From Tenacibaculum ovolyticum DSM 18103 (lineage in GTDB: Bacteria > Bacteroidota > Bacteroidia > Flavobacteriales > Flavobacteriaceae), in contig NZ_AUMF01000018.1 in NCBI RefSeq assembly GCF_000430545.1, forward strand, positions 37,266 through 101,265: a stretch of DNA of 64,000 nucleotides. The letters run 5' to 3'. Under the pieces are notes generated by a model. That model had not been told where the DNA came from, searched no databases, and was given only the letters and a program-made list of their open reading frames with translations. This document shows, piece by piece, positions 1 to 8,841 of the stretch; position 1 is the first letter of the stretch, and each line of letters begins with the position of its first letter. The translations under genes were made by a program, and so were the position numbers.

Positions 1-794
1 ATGGATTTAGAATGTTAAGCGAAATAGGATCTGTAAGTTATGTAAATCCATATTTTGATGAATTTGGACCACATAATGATTATAACAAAATGTTAGCATC
101 ATTATGGAGAGAAAGCCCGTATTCAGCAGTAAAGGGAAATCAGAAGCCTTTAACAATGGCGGCTTTACTTCATATAGATCATCAAGGAAAAGCATTATTA
201 CCAGAAATAATAAAAGATTCAGGAATTTCAATTGATAACTGGCTACGTAAATATTTACAAGCATATTTAAGTCCGATGTTACATTGTTTTTATTACTATG
301 ATTTAGTGTTTATGCCACATGGAGAAAACATTATTATGGTATTTGAAGATAATATTCCTGTGTATGCTTTACTAAAAGATATTACCGAAGAAGCGTGTAT
401 TTTAAGTTCAGAAGTAGAATTACCAACACATTTAAAGAGAATGTATGCTCCAGTACCAGAAGATGTAAAGCTATTATCAATATTTACTGACATGTTCGAT
501 GGTTTTTTCCGTTTTTTAGCTCCGATTTTAGAAGAACATGCTGCTTATAGCGAAGAAAATTTCTGGGAATTAGTAGCTGAAAATATCCAAGAATATCAAG
601 ATGAATTCCCGCAATTAGCTCAGAAATTTGAAAAGTATGATTTGTTTGCAGGAAACTTTAAACTATCATGTTTAAATAGGTTACAGTTAAATAATCATAA
701 ACAAATGATTGATTTAGATGATCCAGTAGCATTATTGCAATTCGCAGGGAAATTAGAAAACCCAATAGCGGCTTTTAAAACTCAAGAATTTTAG
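1..794 (+). CDS. NIS siderophore synthetase, IucA/IucC family (3' part only)
   Basis: This is the C-terminal part of an ATP-dependent synthetase that joins a carboxylate to an amine or hydroxylamine in NRPS-independent siderophore assembly. The frame is open from the first complete codon at base 3, so the gene begins before the window. The 264 visible residues align by eye with residues about 334-600 of the synthetase at 1377-3194. Shared landmarks are the NKML-LWRESP block and the FMPHGEN-IMV block that is typical of the family's nucleotide-binding part. The stop is 2 bases before the next gene, so the genes are co-transcribed. The two synthetases are diverged paralogues, as iucA and iucC are. 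The substrate cannot be told from this fragment. Confidence 0.93.
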   Translation, partial: GFRMLSEIGSVSYVNPYFDEFGPHNDYNKMLASLWRESPYSAVKGNQKPLTMAALLHIDHQGKALLPEIIKDSGISIDNWLRKYLQAYLSPMLHCFYYYDLVFMPHGENIIMVFEDNIPVYALLKDITEEACILSSEVELPTHLKRMYAPVPEDVKLLSIFTDMFDGFFRFLAPILEEHAAYSEENFWELVAENIQEYQDEFPQLAQKFEKYDLFAGNFKLSCLNRLQLNNHKQMIDLDDPVALLQFAGKLENPIAAFKTQEF

Positions 795-796
795 TA

Positions 797-1387
797 ATGG
801 TAGAAGTTAATCAAGAAGTATTTAGTAAAAAAATTGATGGATTAGGTACAGTAAGTATTCGTCCTTTTCAAATAGATACAGACATATCAATGTTGCATAG
901 TTGGGTTACGCAACCTTACGCAAAATATTGGGGAATGTTAGATAAATCTTTAGAAGAAGTGCAGACTGAATATAAAGAGATTGAAGATAGTTTAAATCAT
1001 CATAGCTATATCGGAATGTTAAATAACGTGCCTGTATTTTTAATGGAACGTTACAAAGCTTCTAAAGATGTGATTTCTGAACATTACGATACTCAGGAAA
1101 GCGATTATGGGATGCATATTTTAATGGCACCAGTAGAAAAAAGAATTCCTCAATTTACTTGGCATGTATTTTCAACTATTATAGATTATTTTTTCAGCTT
1201 ACCACAAGTAGAAAGAGTTGTAGTAGAGCCAGATGTAAATAACGAAAAAATTCACATCTTAAATAAAAAGGCAGGTTTTATTTATCAAAAAGAAATTGTG
1301 TTGGCTAATAAAATAGCAGCATTGGCTTTTTGTACAAAAAAATCGTACAGATTAGCCTTAAATCAATTAGAAAAAAATGGAAAATAA
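797..1387 (+). CDS. GNAT-type siderophore N-acyltransferase (IucB/RhbD/AlcB-like)
   Basis: This 196-residue protein probably acylates an N-hydroxylated diamine or lysine side chain before siderophore assembly. The visible signs are HSW at residues 34-36, YAKYWGM at 41-47, an acetyl-CoA-fold core with DYGMH at 103-107, and VVVEPDVNN at 141-149. These are hallmarks of the IucB/RhbD/MbtK acyltransferase group. It lies between two NIS synthetases, the same order as iucA-iucB-iucC, and its end overlaps the next start by 11 bases, which suggests translational coupling. The acyl donor (acetyl, succinyl or longer) cannot be read from the sequence. Confidence 0.9.
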   Translation: MVEVNQEVFSKKIDGLGTVSIRPFQIDTDISMLHSWVTQPYAKYWGMLDKSLEEVQTEYKEIEDSLNHHSYIGMLNNVPVFLMERYKASKDVISEHYDTQESDYGMHILMAPVEKRIPQFTWHVFSTIIDYFFSLPQVERVVVEPDVNNEKIHILNKKAGFIYQKEIVLANKIAALAFCTKKSYRLALNQLEKNGK

Positions 1388-3194
1388 TATAGCGCACTTA
1401 CAACCAGAAGTATGGGAGTTTGCAAATCGTCAATTAGTAAAAAAAGGAATAAGTGAGTTTGCCCATGAACTTATTTTAAAACCTGAATTTATAGCTAAAG
1501 AAAACGATTGGAATAGGTATCAAATTGTTTCAGATAACAAAGAATTTATTTATCGTTTTAAAGCAAAGAAAAACTTTTTAGACCATTGGCAAGTTGATAC
1601 GAGTAGTATTGTAAAAAGAAGTAATTCTGGTAAAAAAATATATTTAGATGCTTTGCATTTTATAACAGAATTTAGAACAACTTTGGGTATTCCTGATGGT
1701 TTTTTAGGAACATATTTAGAAGAGATTACCAGTACATTATCGGGAATCGCTTATAAATATATAAACGAAACGTTCTCTGCTAAAGAATTAGCAGAACAAA
1801 ATTTTCAAACGATAGAACATGCTATGACAGAAGGACATCCTTGTTTTGTAGCAAATAATGGGAGAATTGGTTTTAATATAAATGATTATCATAAATATTC
1901 GCCTGAAACAAATAAACCGTTTAAGGTATTATGGATTGCAGGACATAAAACACATACGACCTATACTGCCTTAGATGATTATAAATATGATAAATTATTG
2001 TTGGCAGAATTAGGTGAAAAGAAGATAACTGAATTCAATAATGTGCTAATTGAAAATAAGGTTTCTCCTGAAGATTATGTTTTTATGCCTGTACATCCTT
2101 GGCAATGGAAAAATAAAATAATAGGAGTTTTTGGTGCTGATATAGCTCAAAAGAACATTTTATTATTAGGAGAAAGTGATGATTATTTTTCAGCACAACA
2201 ATCTATTAGAACCTTATTTAATACCTCACATCCAGAAAAGTTATATACTAAAACAGCCTTATCTATTTTAAATATGGGCTTCATGCGAGGGTTGTCTCCA
2301 TATTATATGCAAAGTACTCCATATATAACTAAATGGATAACTGATTTGTTGGCAGAGGATTCATATTTACGAGATAATGGGTTTACTATGTTGGGTGAAA
2401 TCGCTACTGTAGGATATCATAACCATTATTATGAAGTATTAGGAAAAACAAATCCACATAATAAAATGTTATCAGCATTGTGGAGAGAAAGCCCATTTAC
2501 CAAAATATCGTCAAATCAACGAGTGTTTACAATGGCAGCTTTGCTACATGTAGATTATAAAGATAATTCGTTACTAGCTTCACTAATAGAAGCTTCACCT
2601 TATGGAGCAGAAACTTGGGTTCAACGATATTTAAAAGCATATTTAGCCCCATTATTGCATTGCTTTTATAAATACGAATTTGTATTCATGCCACACGGAG
2701 AAAATCTAATTATGGTATTAGAAGAAAGTACTCCTGTATATGTGTTAATGAAAGATATAACAGAGGAGGTTATTGTTTTTAACGAAACAATGTATTTACC
2801 TGAACATGCCGATAGGTTATTTACCAAAACATCTGATAATATGAAGATATTATCAATTTTTACAGATGTTTTTGATTGTTTCTTTCGTTTTATGGGACAG
2901 CAGTTAGATAGTTATGCAAATTTTTGTGAACATGATTTCTGGAAACTAGTAGCCGAATGTGTGTATGAATATCAAGAGCAATACCCAGAATTCTCAGAAA
3001 AGTATAAGCGCTATGATTTATTTACGAATGAGTTTGATCGTTGTTGCTTAAATAGATTGCAGTTAGAAAACACGAAGCAAATGTTAAGCTTGGCTGATCC
3101 TATTGAAAGTTTAAAACTAGAAGGAACTTTAGCGAACCCATTAGCTCAATTCAAAAAAATAACTAAAGAAAAGACGACCATACAAGCTTTTTAA
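1377..3194 (+). CDS. NIS siderophore synthetase, IucA/IucC family (full length)
   Basis: This 605-residue protein is a full-length NRPS-independent siderophore synthetase. Landmarks in order are EGHPCFVANNGRIGF at 152-166 (family phosphate-binding motif), HPWQW at 240-244, SIRTL at 276-280, NKMLSALWRESP at 362-373 and MPHGENLIMV at 438-447. The length is usual for the family. The second base of the HP-x-HP part of the first motif is replaced (CFVAN), so the motif is somewhat diverged. It follows the acyltransferase with an 11-base overlap and precedes the nitroreductase by 1 base. It probably makes the second amide bond, with the upstream paralogue making the first. The identity of the siderophore is not resolved. 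Confidence 0.94.
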   Translation: MENNIAHLQPEVWEFANRQLVKKGISEFAHELILKPEFIAKENDWNRYQIVSDNKEFIYRFKAKKNFLDHWQVDTSSIVKRSNSGKKIYLDALHFITEFRTTLGIPDGFLGTYLEEITSTLSGIAYKYINETFSAKELAEQNFQTIEHAMTEGHPCFVANNGRIGFNINDYHKYSPETNKPFKVLWIAGHKTHTTYTALDDYKYDKLLLAELGEKKITEFNNVLIENKVSPEDYVFMPVHPWQWKNKIIGVFGADIAQKNILLLGESDDYFSAQQSIRTLFNTSHPEKLYTKTALSILNMGFMRGLSPYYMQSTPYITKWITDLLAEDSYLRDNGFTMLGEIATVGYHNHYYEVLGKTNPHNKMLSALWRESPFTKISSNQRVFTMAALLHVDYKDNSLLASLIEASPYGAETWVQRYLKAYLAPLLHCFYKYEFVFMPHGENLIMVLEESTPVYVLMKDITEEVIVFNETMYLPEHADRLFTKTSDNMKILSIFTDVFDCFFRFMGQQLDSYANFCEHDFWKLVAECVYEYQEQYPEFSEKYKRYDLFTNEFDRCCLNRLQLENTKQMLSLADPIESLKLEGTLANPLAQFKKITKEKTTIQAF

Positions 3195-3195
3195 C

Positions 3196-3780
3196 ATGAA
3201 TTTTGAAGAAATAACAGAAGTTATACAAGGGCGTAAAAGTACATATGCGTATGATTATATCGATAAGAAAATTGATAAAAAAACAATAGAAAACATTGTA
3301 ACAAATGCACTGTGGGCGCCAACACATATGGTTACGCAACCATGGCGTTTTGAAGTATTAGGTGGAAAACATCAAGAAGATTTAAGTGAATTTATGGCAG
3401 CATATTATCGAAAAATGTATACTGAAAAACAATTTTCTAAAGAGCGCTATGAAAAAACTAAAACGTATGCTAATAATGCCACATTAATAGCCATTGTTTT
3501 TGCACCAAATAAGAAAGCTAAACTACCAGAATGGGAAGAGTTAGCTGCAATTTCTTGTGCAGTACAAAATATGTGGTTAAGCTGCACATCATTAAATTTA
3601 GGAAGCTATTGGGATTCTTCTTTAGCAACTATAGCATATGGAAAACAACATATTAGTTTAAGTAAGGAAGAACAATTTTTAGGTTTTTTCTTTATGGGGC
3701 ATATAAAAGAAGATGTACTACAAGTTAAAAGGAAGAGAAAAGCGTTGTCTAAAAAATTAAGTTGGAACTTTAAAGAGTAA
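3196..3780 (+). CDS. nitroreductase-family FMN oxidoreductase
   Basis: This 194-residue protein has the nitroreductase fold signature: an N-terminal RKSTYAYD-type segment (usually RRSxRxF), ALWAPTHMVTQPWRFEVL at about 47-64 for FMN binding, and a C-terminal FFFMGHIKED segment that corresponds to the usual GYP region. Such enzymes use NAD(P)H and FMN to reduce nitro groups, quinones or flavins, or to oxidise or dehydrogenate rings. It sits one base after a siderophore synthetase, where aerobactin operons have the amine N-hydroxylase iucD. It is not an IucD homologue. A ferric-siderophore or flavin reductase role is possible but is only inferred from position. Confidence 0.82.
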   Translation: MNFEEITEVIQGRKSTYAYDYIDKKIDKKTIENIVTNALWAPTHMVTQPWRFEVLGGKHQEDLSEFMAAYYRKMYTEKQFSKERYEKTKTYANNATLIAIVFAPNKKAKLPEWEELAAISCAVQNMWLSCTSLNLGSYWDSSLATIAYGKQHISLSKEEQFLGFFFMGHIKEDVLQVKRKRKALSKKLSWNFKE

Positions 3781-3784
3781 AAAA

Positions 3785-4891
3785 ATGAAAGCAAATAAAA
3801 GAGTAGACGCTATAGATTTTGTGAGAGGAATAAGTGTGTTGTTAATGATACCTGTACACTCTATGATTGTGTATTCGACTATGGACACATGGAACAATAC
3901 TTTATTAGGTAAAATAGCACAAGTACTAGAAAAAGGAACCCCAATGTTTTTGGTAGTAATGGGACTTTCATTTGTGTTTTCTAGTCGATTGAGTATGAAA
4001 AGCATTATTAAACGAGGATTAAGTGTATTAGCTAAAGGTTATGGTTTAAATATTCTTCGATTTGTAGTTCCTATGATTTTCTTCGGAGGTTTTCCAAGAG
4101 CATTTATTGAAGGAAATGGGTTAACTCCAGGTGATTCATATAATTTACTGTTTTTTACCTTATTAGGAGATATACTTCAGTTAGCAGGGTTCTCGCTAAT
4201 TATAATGGGAATTATTATCAAGTTTATTAAAAATAAATATGCAGCATTAATTTCAGCAATGTTAATTGTTTTCTTCTCAAGAGAGTTAAGTGGGTTTAGA
4301 TCTGGTATTGTTGGCTTAGATTATGTATGTGATTTATTGTGGGGGAAAACCTACAATGTTTACTTTCCTATATTTCCATGGATGTCGTTTATTTTAATAG
4401 GATTATTTTTTGGAATGTGGTACCAAGAACGTGGCAATGATATTCGATTTATGTTTGGCAAAATGTTACCTTTTGGTATAGCGTTTTTATTTATAGGGGC
4501 AGGGTTATGTTACTATAATTATGAATATAATTTTGGAGATTATTATCATTTAGGTCCTGGAGGTACTATTATTCTGATGGGAATTAATTTATTAATTGTT
4601 TGGTTAGGGCATATCACTGTCAAACACTTTCCAAAATATAAACTGTTTTCTGTTTTTTATTACTCAAGTAAAAATGTAACCTCTTTTTATTTAATTCAAT
4701 GGGTGTTAGTATACTGGGGTGTGTTGTTTTTTGGATTTGGATCTCAAACGAGTCAAGTAAAATTACTTTTAATTATTACAGGAATTACATTATTAACCTT
4801 TGGTATTCTTTGGTTAAAAGAAAAGGGAGTACTCTTATTTAATAAGAACAAGAAAGTTTTACCAAAAATTATTAAAGAAGCAACAACGTAA
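3785..4891 (+). CDS. multi-pass membrane acyltransferase-like protein (DUF1624/HGSNAT-like)
   Basis: The 368-residue protein has about ten hydrophobic segments and starts with RVDAIDFVRGISVLLMIPVHS at about 6-26. That pattern (basic residue, D-x-x-RG, then a membrane histidine) is shared by DUF1624/heparan-alpha-glucosaminide N-acetyltransferase-like and acyltransferase-3 membrane proteins, which move acyl groups across or at the inner membrane. The histidine near residue 25 is the candidate catalytic residue. It is in the siderophore operon, 4 bases after the nitroreductase and 3 bases before the esterase. It could acylate the siderophore or a lipid. Export of the product is the main alternative. 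Confidence 0.7.
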   Translation: MKANKRVDAIDFVRGISVLLMIPVHSMIVYSTMDTWNNTLLGKIAQVLEKGTPMFLVVMGLSFVFSSRLSMKSIIKRGLSVLAKGYGLNILRFVVPMIFFGGFPRAFIEGNGLTPGDSYNLLFFTLLGDILQLAGFSLIIMGIIIKFIKNKYAALISAMLIVFFSRELSGFRSGIVGLDYVCDLLWGKTYNVYFPIFPWMSFILIGLFFGMWYQERGNDIRFMFGKMLPFGIAFLFIGAGLCYYNYEYNFGDYYHLGPGGTIILMGINLLIVWLGHITVKHFPKYKLFSVFYYSSKNVTSFYLIQWVLVYWGVLFFGFGSQTSQVKLLLIITGITLLTFGILWLKEKGVLLFNKNKKVLPKIIKEATT

Positions 4892-4894
4892 TTT

Positions 4895-5944
4895 ATGAAA
4901 CACATACTTATTGTACTATGCTTGCTTTTAGGAATAAATAATTATGCACAAGTAAAACTTGCAGGTAGTTATGGGTTAGATCCAGCAGTTCAAGAATTTT
5001 TAGAAGTTATACATTCATATAACGGACCACCATTACAAGAATTACCACTTGATATAGGAAGGGCTGCAATGGAAAATCTTCAGAAAGATTCTACGCTAAT
5101 TTATGATAAAGTAAACTTTACGAACATAAAATTTAAAGAGAAAAGTAAAGAAGTAAGTGTTGTAGTTGTAAAGCCTAAAGGAGTAAAGAAAATAATACCT
5201 ACATTTATTTATTTTCACGGTGGAGGATGGGTATTTAATGGTTTTGAAACGCATAAACGATTAATGAGAGATATTGCGTTAAAAGCTCAAGTGGCGGTGG
5301 TTTTTGTTGAGTTCTCAAGAGCGCCAGAAGCTAGTTATCCAGTAGCAAATGAAGAAGGATACTTAGTCGCATCATTTATATCGAAATACGGAAAAAAATA
5401 TGGGTTAGATTCAAATAATATTGTGGTTGGTGGTGATAGTGCTGGTGGAAATATGGCAACAGCAGTTGCTATGATGGCCCAACAAAATGGTTTTCCCAAA
5501 CTAAGAGCCCAAATATTATTATATCCAGTAACAGATACAAACCTAAATACCCCATCGTATGAACGATTTTCTAAAGGACATTACCTTACCCGAAGTACTA
5601 TGAAGTGGTTTTGGGAAGTATATGTGCCAGATAAAAATATACATTCATTAGTAACCGTGGCACCGTTAAAAGCGAGTTTAAATGATCTTAAAAACCTACC
5701 TAAAACACTTTTAATTACTGCTGAGTATGATGTGTTAAGGGATGAAGGTGAAGCATATGCTAAAAAATTAAGAATGGCAAAAGTACCAGTGGTTTCAACT
5801 AGATATGGAGGTACAATACATGATTTTTTAATGTTAAACCCCTTACGAGAAACTTTTGCGTCGAAAGCAGCTTTAGAGCAAATATGTAGCTTTTTAAAAG
5901 AAAGTTATAAAAAAGAAAAAAAATCAGATGAAAAAGAATTATAA
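4895..5944 (+). CDS. secreted alpha/beta hydrolase, HSL-type esterase
   Basis: This 349-residue protein begins with a clear signal peptide (MKHILIVLCLLLGINNYAQ) and should act in the periplasm. It carries HGGGW at about 109-113 (oxyanion hole of the hormone-sensitive-lipase class), GDSAGG at about 180-185 with the nucleophilic serine, an Asp in AEYDVLRDEG, and a His in TIHDF near residue 309. The triad is complete. Members hydrolyse short acyl esters or lactones. In this operon it may release iron from a siderophore by hydrolysis, or cleave an acyl group added by the preceding membrane protein. Its last 17 bases overlap the next gene. Confidence 0.88.
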   Translation: MKHILIVLCLLLGINNYAQVKLAGSYGLDPAVQEFLEVIHSYNGPPLQELPLDIGRAAMENLQKDSTLIYDKVNFTNIKFKEKSKEVSVVVVKPKGVKKIIPTFIYFHGGGWVFNGFETHKRLMRDIALKAQVAVVFVEFSRAPEASYPVANEEGYLVASFISKYGKKYGLDSNNIVVGGDSAGGNMATAVAMMAQQNGFPKLRAQILLYPVTDTNLNTPSYERFSKGHYLTRSTMKWFWEVYVPDKNIHSLVTVAPLKASLNDLKNLPKTLLITAEYDVLRDEGEAYAKKLRMAKVPVVSTRYGGTIHDFLMLNPLRETFASKAALEQICSFLKESYKKEKKSDEKEL

Positions 5945-6752
5945 AAACTTTGAAGTAGCTTATTATCCAGAACATGAAATGGTTTTATGGAGAATAAAAA
6001 CGACTGGAATTCCTAATTTCTCATTAGAAGGATTAAAAGAATTTAAACAGTTTTACGAAGATTTATATATGATGTTTTCAGACAAGAAATACCCATTAAA
6101 GTACATTGTATCAGCTTCGTCACATGATGATGTCTATAATATGGGGGGAGATTTACCATATTTTTATAAAAATATTCAAACGAAAAATAAAAAAAGACTT
6201 TTAGAATATGCTAATTTATGTTTTGAAGCTATATATAATATTCATAATTCATTTAGTTTACCTGTATTAAGTATTGCTTTGGTAGAAGGAAACGCTTATG
6301 GTGGAGGGTTTGAGTGCGTGATGGCTCATGATATTATTTTAGCAAAAGATTCAGCTAAGTTTTGTTTGCCAGAAAATAAATTCAATCTTTTTCCTGGTAT
6401 GGGAGCTTATAGTTTTTTATGTAGAAAGATAAACTTAACATCTGCTATAGAAATTCTGTATAGCGGAAATGTTTACGATGCAAAAAACCTAGAGCAAAAA
6501 GGGTTGATCAATACTACTTTTAATAATAAATCTGGATTTAAAGCGCTAACGGATTACATAGAAAAGAATAGTTTTAATTTTATGTATAACCATTATAAGT
6601 GTTTGAAAAGAGTGTTTCCGTTACAGAAAAAGGAATTATTTGATATAACAAATATGTGGGTAGATGCGTGTATGAATATGGAAAAGGATAGTTTGAGAAG
6701 AATGGAACTAATTATTAATGCGCAGTTAAGAAAAGAAAAGTATTACAAATAG
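5928..6752 (+). CDS. RpfF-like crotonase, putative DSF-family fatty-acid signal synthase
   Basis: This 274-residue crotonase-fold protein matches what I know of the DSF synthase RpfF much better than a generic enoyl-CoA hydratase. It has NMGGDLPYF at about 71-79, GNAYGGGFE at 121-129, LPENKFNLFPGMGAYSFLCR at about 147-166, and a C-terminal MWVDACMNMEKDSLRRM segment like the RpfF end. Glu129 and Glu149 are exactly 20 apart, as are catalytic Glu141 and Glu161 of Xanthomonas RpfF. RpfF acts on 3-hydroxyacyl-ACP by dehydration and thioester hydrolysis to give cis-2-unsaturated acids. It is translationally coupled to the upstream esterase. No rpfC or rpfG homologue is in the window. The exact product is not known. 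Confidence 0.85.
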   Translation: MKKNYKNFEVAYYPEHEMVLWRIKTTGIPNFSLEGLKEFKQFYEDLYMMFSDKKYPLKYIVSASSHDDVYNMGGDLPYFYKNIQTKNKKRLLEYANLCFEAIYNIHNSFSLPVLSIALVEGNAYGGGFECVMAHDIILAKDSAKFCLPENKFNLFPGMGAYSFLCRKINLTSAIEILYSGNVYDAKNLEQKGLINTTFNNKSGFKALTDYIEKNSFNFMYNHYKCLKRVFPLQKKELFDITNMWVDACMNMEKDSLRRMELIINAQLRKEKYYK

Positions 6753-6767
6753 TATAAAAAAAGCATT

Positions 6768-7673
6768 ATGAATATAGCGTCAATTGAAGAAATAATGAAG
6801 CAATTGCAACACATGAGTGTAATTGTACTAGCATTAATGATTGTTGAATGGGGAATATTGATTGTAATAAATTTTGTAGAACGTAAAAAAGAAGGTGTTG
6901 TTAGTATAGTATCGTATTTACTACAGAGTATTCCCTATTTTTTATTGTCAAAAGTAATGATTGTAGGAACAATGTTTTTATTATATGATAATAGATTCTT
7001 TGATTTAGGTTTTCAGTGGTATGTTTGGATTTTGGGATACATATTATATGATTTCACTGTGTTCTTTGTTCATTATTTGGGTCACAAAGTTAGAGTGTTA
7101 TGGTGTATTCATGGCGTACATCATACGGCTGAAGATATGAATTTAACGGTAGTTGCCAGAGGATCTATATTCGATGTTTTTCTTACTCCTTTTAATTTTA
7201 TTTGGTTACCTATTATAGGGTTTCATCCTTTCATGATTTTCGTTATTGAGCCTATTGCAAGATTATATGCCACTTTAACACATATAAATGAAAAAGTTAT
7301 AGGAAAACAAAAATGGTTAGATAAAATATTAATAACTCCTTCTGTTCATAGAGTACATCATGCAAAAAATCATATTTATTTAGATAGGAATTATGGAGAA
7401 ACTTTTAGTGTTTGGGATCGTATTTTTAAAACTTTTCAAAAAGAGTTAGATAATGAGAAAATAATGTACGGAATAATGCATGATAAATTGAATAGTGAGA
7501 GTTTCTCAGATGTACAATTTTTGATGTGGAAAGAGTTATGGACCGATGTTAAAAACGCGCCTACTTTTTCTGATAAGATAAAATATGTTTTTATGCCGCC
7601 TGGATGGAACCATGTAGATGGAGGTGTAATGGCAAAAGAATATAGAGATAAAGCTCGATTAGAGCGGAGTTAA
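6768..7673 (+). CDS. sterol desaturase / fatty acid hydroxylase family membrane protein
   Basis: The 301-residue integral membrane protein has the eight-histidine di-iron pattern of the family: HYLGH at 102-106, HGVHH at 115-119, a lone His at 172 and HRVHH at 194-198, with a further His at 202. Such enzymes hydroxylate or desaturate lipids with O2, and some cleave ether lipids. It starts 15 bases after the RpfF-like gene and is the last plus-strand gene before a strong hairpin. A role in hydroxylating the fatty-acid product of its neighbour is an attractive inference, because DSF-type acids and siderophore tails can both carry oxygenation. The substrate is not visible. Confidence 0.87.
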   Translation: MNIASIEEIMKQLQHMSVIVLALMIVEWGILIVINFVERKKEGVVSIVSYLLQSIPYFLLSKVMIVGTMFLLYDNRFFDLGFQWYVWILGYILYDFTVFFVHYLGHKVRVLWCIHGVHHTAEDMNLTVVARGSIFDVFLTPFNFIWLPIIGFHPFMIFVIEPIARLYATLTHINEKVIGKQKWLDKILITPSVHRVHHAKNHIYLDRNYGETFSVWDRIFKTFQKELDNEKIMYGIMHDKLNSESFSDVQFLMWKELWTDVKNAPTFSDKIKYVFMPPGWNHVDGGVMAKEYRDKARLERS

Positions 7674-7680
7674 TTAGCAC

Positions 7681-7709
7681 AAAAAAAGCCTCGTTTATGA
7701 GGCTTTTTT
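7681..7709. terminator. bidirectional intrinsic terminator between the siderophore operon and the AraC gene
   Basis: The arms AAAAGCCTC (7684-7692) and GAGGCTTTT (7699-7707) pair perfectly over a 6-base loop, with T runs on both strands. It lies between the convergent stops at 7673 and 7708 and can end both transcripts. Confidence 0.9.
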
Positions 7710-8673
7710 ATAATCCAATTTGGATTTTTCTATATTTTTTTGGTGTTTTTTTTTCAGTTTTCTTAAAAGCAGCCGTAAAATGTGTTGGGTTTTTATATCC
7801 TACCATATCTGCTATTTCGTAAATAGGTTTTTGAGTATGAGTAAGCAGCTTTTTAGCCTTATTCATCCTTAATTTTTTTGTGTAATTAAAAATAGTATCA
7901 CCGAATAATTTTTTAAACTCGTTTTTTAAAATATTCTGATTTAACAATACCCTACGAGCTAATTGCTCTATTGATATTTGTTCGTGTAAATTAGTTTGAA
8001 TTATGTTTTCTACTTTGTATGCTTTCTTTAAAATATTATCAGAATTGTATTTTTTTTTAGTTTGAAAGTCTAATTCTAGATGTAATAATTCGAGTGTTTT
8101 AGCTTCAAGAAAAATACGTTTTAGTAAGCCTTTTTGAGAGTTAATGAGTATTTCAGTTACTATTTCTTCCATTTTAGTAGTTAACTGTCGTGTGAAATTT
8201 TTGTTTGTTTTTTCTAAGCAAAGTATTTTGTCTTTAGATAAAAGAGTTTGCATTTTGTGCTTCTTTATGAAATCATCATACATTCTAATTTTAACTTCTT
8301 TGATAGGTTTTTCTTTATGGAAAATTATTTGCTTAGTTTGATTATCATCATATATAAAATAACTTTCATTTTTTTCAAGAACTAAGTCGCTTTTAAAACT
8401 AGAGACTCTAATTATTTTTTCACCTTCTATCAATATTGAGAGTTCTAGCGCATTTAAATTTTGTTTTGAGGTGAAAGTCATATCTTCTTTAAATCTGCCA
8501 TTATTTATGTTGATTAATAAACCATCAAAATAATAGCTAGTTATAGATCCTTTACCATGACTAGAATTAATTGTATATACTGATGTTTTTATGCCACAGT
8601 CTATACTTTTATTTTGTAGCTGAAGTATTTTTTGTAATGGTGTTTTTTTGTTGTTTACTATAACAATTTCCAT
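7708..8673 (-). CDS. AraC-family transcriptional regulator
   Basis: This 321-residue protein has an AraC double helix-turn-helix in its last 100 residues, including ISIEQLARRVLLNQNILKNEF and IYEIADMVGYKNPTHFTAAFK, the second being the conserved GYKNPxHF signature. The N-terminal 200 residues are a divergent sensing region, similar in layout to PchR/AlcR-type siderophore regulators. It converges on the siderophore operon and shares its terminator. Activation of that operon by the siderophore or by the RpfF-type product is plausible, but the operon promoter is outside the window. Direct repeats lie upstream of its own start. Confidence 0.88.
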   Translation of the reverse strand: MEIVIVNNKKTPLQKILQLQNKSIDCGIKTSVYTINSSHGKGSITSYYFDGLLININNGRFKEDMTFTSKQNLNALELSILIEGEKIIRVSSFKSDLVLEKNESYFIYDDNQTKQIIFHKEKPIKEVKIRMYDDFIKKHKMQTLLSKDKILCLEKTNKNFTRQLTTKMEEIVTEILINSQKGLLKRIFLEAKTLELLHLELDFQTKKKYNSDNILKKAYKVENIIQTNLHEQISIEQLARRVLLNQNILKNEFKKLFGDTIFNYTKKLRMNKAKKLLTHTQKPIYEIADMVGYKNPTHFTAAFKKTEKKTPKKYRKIQIGL

Positions 8674-8841
8674 AAGCTTGGGGGACTGTGGAAACAGGTA
8701 TTAAACCATGAGTTTTTAACCTTTATTCCACTTATTAGTATTAATAATTAATAATGATTTACTGTGCGTTTTTTGTAAAAAGTTTTGCATTTCTGATGTA
8801 GTTTAATTTTAAATCATATTATCATTGTTATAAAACAATAT

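Noticed and set aside
3196..3780. Nitroreductase as the missing siderophore N-hydroxylase
   Set aside because: The nitroreductase family does not N-hydroxylate amines and has no FAD/NADPH monooxygenase motifs of IucD.
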